Shown in pieces: positions 7,843 to 14,235 of a stretch of DNA of 18,392 nt. The notes below the pieces were generated by a model. That model had not been told where the DNA came from. It did not search any database and saw only the letters and a program-made list of their open reading frames with translations. Source of the DNA: an uncultured Eubacteriales bacterium. GTDB taxonomy: Bacteria; Bacillota; Clostridia; Peptostreptococcales; Anaerovoracaceae. Each line of letters begins with the position of its first letter. The stretch's first letter is position 1. The DNA is taken from contig URWB01000037.1 of assembly GCA_900551415.1 (NCBI GenBank), positions 1 through 18,392 on the forward strand, written 5' to 3'. The position numbers and the translations under genes were made by a program.

Positions 7843-7879
7843 ATTACATACTCCTTTCAAGCAGGGGATAGAAAATTTG

Positions 7880-8368
7880 TCAGCGAACAGCCAGCCGAAC
7901 CTTGGCGTTGCGGCCGCACAGATCGCGCAGACTGATCTCGTCCTCGCCGATGGCAAGCACGTGATCCGAAACCGTACCGACCACGTAGATCAGATCGGGA
8001 ATGTACATATCATAGCCGGAGATGATCATTTCGCCGTTTTCACCGTAAGCAAAGTGCTGACCTTCGGAGATGGTCGTCGGGACACCGGCGCCGAATCCGT
8101 AATACAGCGTACGGTCGAGGTAGATCTCGTCGTCTTTGGCGATGTAAACATCGGTGACGGGAGATTTGTTGACCGAGTGTATAAAAGTGATCGAGAATTC
8201 CCGGTTTGCGGGAAGGGTGAGCGCGGCATATTCTTTGCCGGAGTCAACATCTGTGATCGTTAAGGTTTCGTTAGAATTTTTTTTCGCCATGATTACAACG
8301 ATAACCGCAGCGCATAGGAGCACTACGGTTATGATGATCAAAAGCTTTTTAGATTGCAATGCTTTCAT
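7880..8368 (-). CDS. DUF1850 domain protein of the TAXI-TRAP operon
   Basis: The 162-residue protein starts with positive residues and one long hydrophobic helix (about 8-28), either a signal anchor or an uncleaved signal peptide. A beta-rich extracytoplasmic domain follows, containing ITFIHSVNKSPVTDVY and YYGFGAGVPT, features I associate with DUF1850. This family is found almost only beside TAXI-type TRAP genes and has no established role; an accessory function at the outer face of the membrane is an inference. It lies between the binding-protein gene (15-base gap) and the permease gene (37-base gap). No good Shine-Dalgarno precedes the ATG, so translation may depend on the upstream gene. 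Confidence 0.78.
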   Translation of the reverse strand: MKALQSKKLLIIITVVLLCAAVIVVIMAKKNSNETLTITDVDSGKEYAALTLPANREFSITFIHSVNKSPVTDVYIAKDDEIYLDRTLYYGFGAGVPTTISEGQHFAYGENGEMIISGYDMYIPDLIYVVGTVSDHVLAIGEDEISLRDLCGRNAKVRLAVR

Positions 8369-8383
8369 GAATCACGAAGATGC

Positions 8384-9379
8384 TTACATTGCACCGATTT
8401 CCTTGAAGTACTGTTCAGCGCCCGGGTGGAACGGAACGGTGGAACCGGTTACTGCTGTGGTCTGGTCGACCAGATCGAATTTGTCCTTGAAACCGGCAGC
8501 ACCGAGCTTGTCCTTCAGCTCAAACATGCCTTTTGTGAACTCGTATACGACTTCTGTCGGCACATCGTTTCTGCATGCCAGAGTCGCCATAACGGCAACC
8601 GTCTTGACGTCCTTGTCAACCGGCGTATAGGTACCGGCAGGAACTGTGATGTCCGTATAGAAACCGTACTGGGATTTTAACTGTTCTGCATGCTCAGCGT
8701 CTATTTCGAGCAGATTGAACTTGTAGCCGCTTGCAGCAAGCTCCGTAACTGCGGTCGTCGGTGCGCCTGCAACAACGAAAGCTGCATCGATCTGACCGTT
8801 CTTCAGTGCGTCAGCGGAGTCCGCGAAGGACTGACTGTTCTTAACGATATCGGCATCGATGTCCAGACCGTAAGCAGCCAGGATCTGACGTGCGTTGAAT
8901 TCTACACCGGAACCTGCGTCACCGGTGGATACGCGCTTGCCTTTTAACTGGTCGATCGAAGTAATGTTCTTCTGTGCGATGATCTGGATAGTCTCCGGAT
9001 AGCATACCATGATCGTGGAGAAGTCGGTGTACGGGTCCTGTCCTTCGAAAAGGTCCGTTGCGTTGTACGCATAGTCCATAACGTCATTCTGTACGATCGC
9101 GATCTGGCTTGCTCCGACCTGCATCTGCTGGATATTTGCCATGGATGCACCGGTGGAAACAGCAGAGAGGTTCATCGTGTCACCGAGCTCCTGATTGAAC
9201 ACCTGTGCGATGATACCGCAGTAGCCGTAGTAGGTACCGGAAGTACCGCCTGTTGCGATGCTTAAGGATACAGGACCTTCCGCATCGCCGGAATTATCAT
9301 TGCTGCCGCAGGCTGCAAATGTGAAGATCATGACTGCGATCAAGAGCAGAGATAAAATCTTTGATAAGTTCTTTTTCAT
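8384..9379 (-). CDS. TAXI family TRAP transporter solute-binding lipoprotein
   Basis: The 331-residue product has a lipoprotein signal peptide: MKKN, a hydrophobic core and a lipobox ending FAAC with Cys24 as the lipidation site. The mature part begins with a Ser/Asp/Gly linker, then SIATGGTSGTYYGYCG, the typical TAXI N-terminal strand and loop. STGASMANIQQM, GDAGSGVEFNARQIL and FVVAGAPTTAV follow, as in the family. It captures the substrate outside the membrane. ATG 9379 is chosen because GGAGG lies five bases upstream; an earlier ATG at 9391 is part of that ribosome binding region. It is the first gene of the operon. Confidence 0.9.
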   Translation of the reverse strand: MKKNLSKILSLLLIAVMIFTFAACGSNDNSGDAEGPVSLSIATGGTSGTYYGYCGIIAQVFNQELGDTMNLSAVSTGASMANIQQMQVGASQIAIVQNDVMDYAYNATDLFEGQDPYTDFSTIMVCYPETIQIIAQKNITSIDQLKGKRVSTGDAGSGVEFNARQILAAYGLDIDADIVKNSQSFADSADALKNGQIDAAFVVAGAPTTAVTELAASGYKFNLLEIDAEHAEQLKSQYGFYTDITVPAGTYTPVDKDVKTVAVMATLACRNDVPTEVVYEFTKGMFELKDKLGAAGFKDKFDLVDQTTAVTGSTVPFHPGAEQYFKEIGAM

Positions 9380-9406
9380 AGTTTCCTCCATGAATCATAC
9401 TGAAGT

Positions 9407-9436
9407 TTTAAACACTTTGTGTTTGATATTTAACAC
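9407..9436 (-). repeat. Short direct and inverted repeats in the TRAP operon leader
   Basis: Plus-strand TTTAAACACTTT (from about 9407) and TTTAACACTTT (9429-9439) are near-identical direct repeats 22 bases apart. Between and across them, GTGTT (9419-9423 side) and AACAC (9432-9436) form an inverted repeat in GTGTTTGATATTTAACAC. A related AAGTGTTTT lies at 9508-9516. Repeated TTTAAACACTTT-like words around a promoter suggest a regulator binding site, but no regulator gene is present here. Confidence 0.4.
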
Positions 9437-9438
9437 TT

Positions 9439-9471
9439 TATCATGATAGCATACCGGTATACAAATGTAAA
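9439..9471 (-). promoter_or_regulatory. Promoter of the TRAP operon, with two palindromes
   Basis: On the minus strand TTTACA (9471-9466) and TATCAT (9448-9443) are separated by exactly 17 bases. A perfect 10-base palindrome ATACCGGTAT (9451-9460) fills most of the spacer, and a second, TATCATGATA (9439-9448), covers the -10 box. Both are well placed to act as operators. GntR-type or other dimeric repressors are possible but unproven. Confidence 0.65.
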
Positions 9472-9523
9472 GAAGAATATAAACATTTTTTAAACATTTT
9501 TCTAAAAAGTGTTTTGTATCGGT

Positions 9524-9555
9524 AAAAGGACACCGCCCTGCGGGAGGACGGTGTC
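9524..9555 (-). terminator. Terminator of the cysteine-rich protein gene
   Basis: GACACCG (9529-9535) and CGGTGTC (9549-9555) form a perfect 7-bp stem with an inner CCC/GGG. On the minus strand it is followed by TTTT (9527-9524). A second hairpin (AACGCGT 9581-9587 / ACGCGTT 9594-9600) overlaps the stop codon of the gene, without a T-run. Confidence 0.6.
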
Positions 9556-9598
9556 TCGGATCTGATTGCGGATGATCGGAAACGCGTAACGGAACGCG

Positions 9599-10651
9599 TT
9601 ATCTTCTCGGCTGCGGACGTTTATGATGATGCTCGCCGCAGCTGCAAGGATCCGGCTGCGGTCTGCAAGGATCACAACATGGGTCGCAGCATGGATCACA
9701 TGGTTTGCAGATGTCGTCCGCATCTGTATCGCCGGATACTGCGCCGCAGTTCTCCAATGTGTCAGACGGCTTGATCTGTTTCGGGAACAGACTCGGGAAA
9801 GTCGTGCAGATCGCGTTCTGCTGCGATTCCACTGTCACGAAGCCAGTCGAGAGCACACAGAGCTGCACCGGAACGACGATTTTCTTTTCGCAGCTGATGC
9901 ACAGCGCGATGATGAGGTTAGCGGTGACTTGACCATCTGCATCGATTGTCAGGTCTCTGCCGCAGTTGTTGGTCGCCAGCCTTGCCTCGCAGGCAGAATT
10001 GCAGAACTCCGTGAAACGCGGCAGAAACGCAGTGTCCGTTGTAGACGGCATGCAGATTTCAAAGAAGTTTGTAAGTACCAGAGGCTGGCAGGCGTTTGCC
10101 ACATTGACTGTGGTCGCGACTGTAAACACGGATTCGATGCCGCAGCTGTCAGCAAGCAGCAGATCCAGCTCGATGATGACATTGCCTGTGATGCTGATGT
10201 TCTGCGTCCCGAAGATCGGGGTACCCATACATTTATCATCACATTCGCCGGTCTCTGCGTACAGCAGTTTTTCCGAAAAGTTTCCGTCTGCGCCAACAAC
10301 GGTCAGTTCGTCGCCGGACGCGTTTTTGAGGAAGGTCGCCCCGGAAATCGAGGTGTTCACATCCAGTTTGAGGTTCGTAGGATCATCTACATTTTGCGGG
10401 TTAAAGCTCCGTCTGCATCTGATATCTATGACTCTTTTGACACGATGTCCACATGGGAGCGCCGGCACAAAGCTTTGATTCTGAACCGTTTTCATGCCCT
10501 GCAGATGCACAAGAACGGCATCGTACACTTTCTGCACATAGATCGGTTCGGAAACGACACGGCTCATATCACCGTCAAACTCACAGAGGACATTGGCATT
10601 GCAGCAATTTTGATAGAGGTCTTGGGATACTCTTCCACCAAAGCAGCTCAT
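9599..10651 (-). CDS. Cysteine-rich protein with C-terminal CDPC repeats, unknown function
   Basis: The 350-residue product contains 28 cysteines (8 %) spread along its length, many in pairs such as NCCN, ECDDKC and CISCEKK. The last 45 residues carry a tandem CDPC repeat (CKPCDPCCDPCCDPC) and then a His/Lys/Arg-rich end (GEHHHKRPQPRR). There is no signal peptide and no clear membrane helix. The middle alternates beta-strand-like segments (ISITGNVIIELDLLL, LIIALCISCEKKIVVPVQLCV). The amino-acid make-up resembles disulfide-linked or metal-binding structural proteins such as spore coat components, but I cannot assign it to a named family. It has an excellent ribosome binding site (AAGGAGG seven bases before ATG), its own terminator and no operon partner. 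Confidence 0.8.
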   Translation of the reverse strand: MSCFGGRVSQDLYQNCCNANVLCEFDGDMSRVVSEPIYVQKVYDAVLVHLQGMKTVQNQSFVPALPCGHRVKRVIDIRCRRSFNPQNVDDPTNLKLDVNTSISGATFLKNASGDELTVVGADGNFSEKLLYAETGECDDKCMGTPIFGTQNISITGNVIIELDLLLADSCGIESVFTVATTVNVANACQPLVLTNFFEICMPSTTDTAFLPRFTEFCNSACEARLATNNCGRDLTIDADGQVTANLIIALCISCEKKIVVPVQLCVLSTGFVTVESQQNAICTTFPSLFPKQIKPSDTLENCGAVSGDTDADDICKPCDPCCDPCCDPCRPQPDPCSCGEHHHKRPQPRR

Positions 10652-10689
10652 AAAATTACCTCCTTAAATAGTTCAATATCTTTCATTCT

Positions 10690-10716
10690 TAATATATGCA
10701 ACCACCCAAAAGTGTG
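10690..10716 (-). promoter_or_regulatory. Possible SigK/SigE-type promoter of the cysteine-rich gene
   Basis: On the minus strand CATATATTA (10698-10690) fits the SigK -10 pattern CATAnnnTA exactly and the SigE pattern CATACAnT with one mismatch. An AC (10715-10714) lies 15 bases upstream, close to the SigK -35 spacing. No good sigma-A pair is seen at normal spacing. The -35 element is very short, so the match could be chance. Confidence 0.35.
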
Positions 10717-10720
10717 ATAC

Positions 10721-10776
10721 AATGGTTCTGTTCCATGAAAACGAGTGCAAACGAAGTTTGAATGGCAAAACAGACC
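10721..10776 (+). repeat. 56-bp terminal direct repeat, copy 1, hairpin-forming
   Basis: This copy is identical to copy 2 (11044-11099) at 53 of 56 positions. It folds as an imperfect long hairpin. An outer arm GGTtCTGTT..CCAT pairs with ATGG..AACAGACC. The inner arm AAAC / GTTT encloses a GA-rich internal loop, pairs G10745-C10752 and T10746-A10751, and a GCAA tetraloop (10747-10750). Confidence 0.8.
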
Positions 10777-11043
10777 TTGTGCTTTTGTTCCCCAGCAATG
10801 GCTGGCTAGGAACAAGTCGTACAATGTTCTTGGCACTGCGATTTGCAGCCCTAGCCCGCTGAGTGGCGAGCTGAAAGGCGCAGACAGAAGCGAGGCAGGT
10901 CTCACGCCAAGAAGTGCAGTGCTTTAGCGCGTGGCACTTCAAGGGGCGCACCAAAGGTGCAGACAGAGCAGATGCAAGACAGGTGCCCGAGCGAAGGCGA
11001 CTGCGGAGCGAGCGCGACAGCAGAGCCGCTCAGCGTCCGGGCG

Positions 11044-11099
11044 AATGGTTCTGTTCCATGAAAACGAGCGTAAGCGAAGTTTGAATGGCAAAACAGACC
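11044..11099 (+). repeat. 56-bp terminal direct repeat, copy 2, hairpin-forming
   Basis: This copy has the same fold as copy 1 with only three changes. The inner pair is C11069-G11074 instead of T-A, and the tetraloop is GTAA (11070-11073) instead of GCAA. It ends 28 bases before the start codon of the small membrane protein gene, so it may lie in that gene's leader. Confidence 0.8.
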
Positions 11100-11127
11100 A
11101 AAATTCAACATAGGTGGTTAGTATCGT

Positions 11128-11301
11128 ATGAACAAAGCAAGTATTGGCATCGTTATCGCCGTCTTATTCGGCTTTTGTCTGATTTTATGGGCAGCGGATT
11201 CCGTTGGCGCGGGCTTCGGCAAGATCGGAGAAAATATTGCTCTCGGCGTCATCGCTGTCATTTTAGTTGTCGGACTGATCCGGGCAAGGAAGGAGAAATA
11301 A
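11128..11301 (+). CDS. 57-residue membrane miniprotein with two hydrophobic helices
   Basis: The ATG at 11128 opens a 57-codon frame. The product begins MNKASIGIVIAVLFGFCLI and ends LVVGLIRARKEK. It has two hydrophobic stretches (about 5-23 and 37-51) joined by a polar turn around DSVGAGFGKIGEN, and a basic C terminus, so both ends are probably cytoplasmic. AGGTGG at 11112-11117 lies ten bases upstream, slightly far. The stop is six bases before the GTG of the M16 peptidase, so the two are probably cotranscribed. I do not recognise a family. Codon use and hydrophobic pattern favour a real gene. Confidence 0.65.
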   Translation: MNKASIGIVIAVLFGFCLILWAADSVGAGFGKIGENIALGVIAVILVVGLIRARKEK

Positions 11302-11307
11302 ACAAAA

Positions 11308-12564
11308 GTGAGCAAAATCGATATCAGAACCCTGACGTGCGGTGTGCGCGTCGTTATGGAAAAAATAGATTATGTGCAGTCCGCGGCCTTCGGCGTGTGG
11401 GTAAAAGCCGGAGCCTGCGATGAAAACAAACAAAATGCCGGCGTATCCCATTTTATCGAACATATGATGTTTAAGGGAACCGAAAAAAGAAATGCGCGGC
11501 AGATTGCGGAGGAAATCGACCGCATCGGAGGACAGATCAACGCGTTCACCGGCAAGGAAGCAACCTGCTATTATGTCAAAACCATCGGCGCGAATCTTGA
11601 AAAGGGCGCGGAGGTCATTCTCGATATGCTGAATGATTCGGTATTCGATAAACACGAGATGACCAAAGAACGTACCGTTATCTTTGAGGAAATGAAGATG
11701 ATTGAGGACCAACCGGACGATTTGGCACATGATACAGTAACCGAGCTGGTCTTTAAAGGAAATCCGCTTGGCAAATCCATTATCGGTAACGCAACATCGC
11801 TTCGCGGTATCAGCCGTAACGTGATGACAGCCTATAAGGAAGCGGAATATACCCGAGACAGCATCGTCGTGTCCATTGCCGGCAACTTTGACGAAGAACG
11901 CTTTTGCGATTTTCTGGAGGGACAGTTCGCGAAACTGCGTCCGACCAAAGAACAGAAGCAGGAGAAGCCGATTCCCTATACGCCGGACTTTAAAGTTTTA
12001 GTTAAGGAAATCCAACAATCTCATCTCTGCCTCGCCACGAAGGCGGTCAGCCTTACCGATCCGGCCTATTACAGCTTTTTTGTGCTGAACAACATCATGG
12101 GCGGCAGCATGAGCTCACGACTGTTTCAAAATATCCGCGAGGAAAAGGGGCTGGCGTACAGTGTCTACTCCATGTTTACCGCATACAGTCAAGACGGATA
12201 CTACAATATCTACGCCGGTGTCGCGCACGATAAAATTCATGACGCGATTGACGGGATTTTGGCAGAACTGGAAATGCTGGATCATGGAGAAATCACGAGG
12301 GATGAGATCTCGATGGCAAAAGAACAGCTCAAAGCAGGCTATACCTTCGGTCAGGAAAATATCGCGAATCGCATGTTCGCGAATGGAAAAAATCTTCTGC
12401 TTTGTAATCGTGTATATCTTCCGGAGGAAGTATTGGCTTCTATCGAAGCAGTCAGTGAGGAGAGCCTGGCTGATGTCAAAAAACGTGTCGCGGATCCGGC
12501 TGCCTATAGCGGCGTCTGCGTCAGCGCAAAGCGTGTCAATCTCAAAAAAATGTGGAACGCTTAA
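11308..12564 (+). CDS. M16 family zinc peptidase (YmxG/mitochondrial processing peptidase type)
   Basis: The 418-residue protein has the inverted zinc motif HFIEH (His48, Glu51, His52), with Glu128 exactly 76 residues later in VIFEEMKM, completing the M16 zinc site. The conserved GG..NAFTGKEATCYY stretch (74-89) follows the motif. The second half contains the R/Y-type signature (SSRLFQNIREEKGLAYSVYS) of M16B enzymes. No signal peptide is seen, so it is cytoplasmic. The start is GTG 11308, with AGGAG 12 bases upstream inside the preceding gene's end. This start gives the usual N-terminal strand before the zinc motif. Its substrate is unknown; Bacillus relatives lie near dut in similar contexts. 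Confidence 0.9.
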   Translation: MSKIDIRTLTCGVRVVMEKIDYVQSAAFGVWVKAGACDENKQNAGVSHFIEHMMFKGTEKRNARQIAEEIDRIGGQINAFTGKEATCYYVKTIGANLEKGAEVILDMLNDSVFDKHEMTKERTVIFEEMKMIEDQPDDLAHDTVTELVFKGNPLGKSIIGNATSLRGISRNVMTAYKEAEYTRDSIVVSIAGNFDEERFCDFLEGQFAKLRPTKEQKQEKPIPYTPDFKVLVKEIQQSHLCLATKAVSLTDPAYYSFFVLNNIMGGSMSSRLFQNIREEKGLAYSVYSMFTAYSQDGYYNIYAGVAHDKIHDAIDGILAELEMLDHGEITRDEISMAKEQLKAGYTFGQENIANRMFANGKNLLLCNRVYLPEEVLASIEAVSEESLADVKKRVADPAAYSGVCVSAKRVNLKKMWNA

Positions 12565-12597
12565 ATTTCGCGGCCAGGAGGAAAAGAAAGCAGATAT

Positions 12598-13059
12598 ATG
12601 AAAGAAAGTACAGTGACAATCCAAATCATCAGCAAGAGCGGCAGATTTCCGGTTTACGCGACGGACGGCGCGGCGGGCGCCGATCTTTGCGCTTATCTGC
12701 CGGAGCCCGTCACCTTACAGCCGGGGGAACGCAGATTGATTCCGACAGGACTTTTTATTGAAATTCCGCAAGGTGTGGAAGCCCAGATCCGAGCCAGATC
12801 CGGGCTGTCTATCAAACACGGGATTGGCTTGGTCAACGGAGTCGGCACCGTAGACAGCGATTATCGGGGAGAATGGAATATCCCGCTGATCAATTGGGGG
12901 CAGGAGGCCTATACGATCCATGACGGTGACCGTATCGCGCAGGCGGTGTTCGCTCGGTACGAGCGGGCGGAATTTTGCCTGACCGAGAGCATCAGCCAGA
13001 CGAAACGCGGCGCAGGCGGCTTCGGACATACCGGATATCAAGAAGCAATAGAGGAGTGA
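12598..13059 (+). CDS. dut: Deoxyuridine 5'-triphosphate nucleotidohydrolase (dUTPase)
   Basis: The enzyme splits dUTP to dUMP and pyrophosphate, keeping uracil out of DNA and supplying the dTMP precursor. The 153-residue trimeric-type protein has all five motifs: AAGADLCA (25-32), RSGLSIK (68-74), GVGTVDSDYRGEW (81-93), GDRIAQAVF (110-118) and the C-terminal P-loop-like RGAGGFGHTG (137-146). The first motif's Asp and the Asp/Tyr of motif three are intact. The best AGGAGG (12576-12581) lies 16 bases before the ATG, farther than usual, so initiation may be weak or start slightly differently. The following HD-domain gene begins six bases after the stop. Confidence 0.95.
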   Translation: MKESTVTIQIISKSGRFPVYATDGAAGADLCAYLPEPVTLQPGERRLIPTGLFIEIPQGVEAQIRARSGLSIKHGIGLVNGVGTVDSDYRGEWNIPLINWGQEAYTIHDGDRIAQAVFARYERAEFCLTESISQTKRGAGGFGHTGYQEAIEE

Positions 13060-13065
13060 AGGCAA

Positions 13066-14076
13066 ATGTTAAAAAGAACGGATTTAGAGCAGCGTGAATT
13101 TCAAATCCTTGCGGAGAACGCGACAAAGAGCGCGGCATCCAAGGGCAGACGGTTTCCGGAGGAAAAATGTGAAATCCGTACGGATTTCCAGCGCGACCGA
13201 GACCGCATCGTTCATTCGAAAGCCTTTCGGCGTTTGATGCACAAGACACAGGTGTTTTTGGCGCCGGAGGGCGACCATTTTCGCACCAGATTGACGCATA
13301 CTTTTGAGGTTTCGCAGATCGCGAGAACCATCGCCAGATCCTTAAATCTCAATGAAGACCTGACGGAAGCTATCGCGCTCGGCCATGACCTCGGGCACAC
13401 CCCGTTCGGGCATAACGGTGAGGAAATCCTCAATAAGATTCATCCCGGCGGCTTTGAACACAATGTGCAGAGCCTGCGCGTGGTAGATGTGCTCGAAAGC
13501 ACAGATTCGCGCAAGGGGATGAACCTGACGATGGAAGTGCGGGACGGCATTATAAATCACACCGGCGGACAGCTTCCGTTCACGCTGGAGGGGCAGGTTG
13601 TGAAGCTCAGCGACCGTATCGCCTACATCAATCACGATATTGACGACGCGCTGCGCAGCGGCGTCATCAGTTTAGAGGATATTCCAAGCTCTTCACTCGC
13701 GCTTTTCGGTCGGAGTCATAGAGAACGCATCGATAATATGGTGAATGATGTGGTGAGAAACAGCGATGGGAAAAACCGCGTCTCACAGAGCAGTGACTAC
13801 AAGACAGAACTTGATCTTTTGCGAACTTTTATGTTTGCCAATGTATACAAGAGCAACAGGGTCAAACGGGAAGAGGATTTGAACAAGGTAGATGTTGTGT
13901 TGAGCTCGCTGTATGATTATTTTTTGGAGCATGTAGAGGCACTGCCGGAAGATCTGCAGGTCATCGCTGCGCTAGATGGCACGAATGAGGCGGTCAAGGA
14001 CTACATCGCAGGCATGACCGACCGCTTCGCACTGAACACTTATACGGAGCTTTTTGTGCCGCGCGCGTGGAAATAG
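13066..14076 (+). CDS. dGTPase-like deoxynucleoside triphosphate triphosphohydrolase (HD domain)
   Basis: Enzymes of this family remove the whole triphosphate from dNTPs, releasing the nucleoside. The 336-residue protein shows the metal-binding H...HD...D set: His78 (RLTHTFE), His107-Asp108 (GHDLGHTPFGH) and Asp183 (KLSDRIAYINHDIDD). RDRDRIVHSKAFRRLMHKTQV near residue 43 is the conserved N-terminal segment. At 336 residues it is the short, Bacillota form rather than the ~500-residue E. coli Dgt type. The start ATG 13066 is close behind dut, so the two dNTP-pool enzymes form one operon. A GC-rich hairpin overlaps its stop codon. Confidence 0.92.
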   Translation: MLKRTDLEQREFQILAENATKSAASKGRRFPEEKCEIRTDFQRDRDRIVHSKAFRRLMHKTQVFLAPEGDHFRTRLTHTFEVSQIARTIARSLNLNEDLTEAIALGHDLGHTPFGHNGEEILNKIHPGGFEHNVQSLRVVDVLESTDSRKGMNLTMEVRDGIINHTGGQLPFTLEGQVVKLSDRIAYINHDIDDALRSGVISLEDIPSSSLALFGRSHRERIDNMVNDVVRNSDGKNRVSQSSDYKTELDLLRTFMFANVYKSNRVKREEDLNKVDVVLSSLYDYFLEHVEALPEDLQVIAALDGTNEAVKDYIAGMTDRFALNTYTELFVPRAWK

Positions 14077-14083
14077 CGCGCGG
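14059..14083 (+). other. GC-rich hairpin spanning the dgt-like stop codon
   Basis: CCGCGCGC (14059-14066) pairs perfectly with GCGCGCGG (14076-14083) around a 9-base loop holding most of the TAG stop. No T-run follows (GATAAAGAAAAC), so it is not a typical intrinsic terminator. It may stabilise the mRNA 3' end. Confidence 0.45.
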
Positions 14084-14146
14084 GATAAAGAAAACGCTAA
14101 GAAATGGATATCGACGCTTTTGCAGGCAGTTTTACTTGTTTATTTA

Positions 14147-14175
14147 TTGACAATAAAAATGGTTTTGTGTAAAAT
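14147..14175 (+). promoter_or_regulatory. Strong sigma-A promoter of the 72-residue protein gene
   Basis: Perfect TTGACA (14147-14152), 17-base spacer, TAAAAT (14170-14175). It is the best sigma-A match in the window, and the gene's ribosome binding site GGGAGGT (14221-14227) lies about 46 bases downstream. Confidence 0.85.
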
Positions 14176-14235
14176 AAAAAAGGAAAATTGAAACCTATGA
14201 AACCGTTTTAGAACGTAAAAGGGAGGTCCATGGAC

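Larger units (their letters stand above)
10721..11099 (+). ncRNA. Candidate structured RNA or structured intergenic repeat element
   Basis: This 379-bp segment has no convincing gene on either strand and fills most of the non-coding gap 10652-11127. It is bounded by the two 56-bp repeats. Its interior contains successive perfect stems: TTGTTCC/GGAACAA with CCAGC/GCTGG and loop AATG (10785-10815); CTGC/GCAG (10836-10848); GGCG-AGAC/GTCT-CGCC (10877-10908); GAAGTGC/GCACTTC (10911-10940); GCACC/GGTGC (10948-10960); and GCCCG/CGGGC closing 10985-11042. Words such as CAGACAG recur. The hairpin content exceeds that of neighbouring gaps. No promoter or terminator of its own was identified, so whether it is a transcribed RNA or a DNA repeat is open. 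Confidence 0.4.

Noticed and set aside
9623..10717. A 364-residue open frame on the plus strand
   Set aside because: It is antisense to the cysteine-rich gene, which has an excellent ribosome binding site and coherent composition. The plus frame has neither.
10721..11099. CRISPR array
   Set aside because: There are only two repeats, 56 bp long and 267 bp apart, with no regular spacers and no cas genes.
10721..11099. Insertion sequence
   Set aside because: No transposase, and the ends are direct rather than inverted repeats. A non-autonomous element remains possible and is discussed as a finding.
10648..11111. Several 60-93 residue frames on both strands in the 10.65-11.11 kb gap
   Set aside because: They are made of the repeat sequence itself (minus-strand frames share FCHSNF and RFHGTEP because the DNA repeats), with no good ribosome binding sites.
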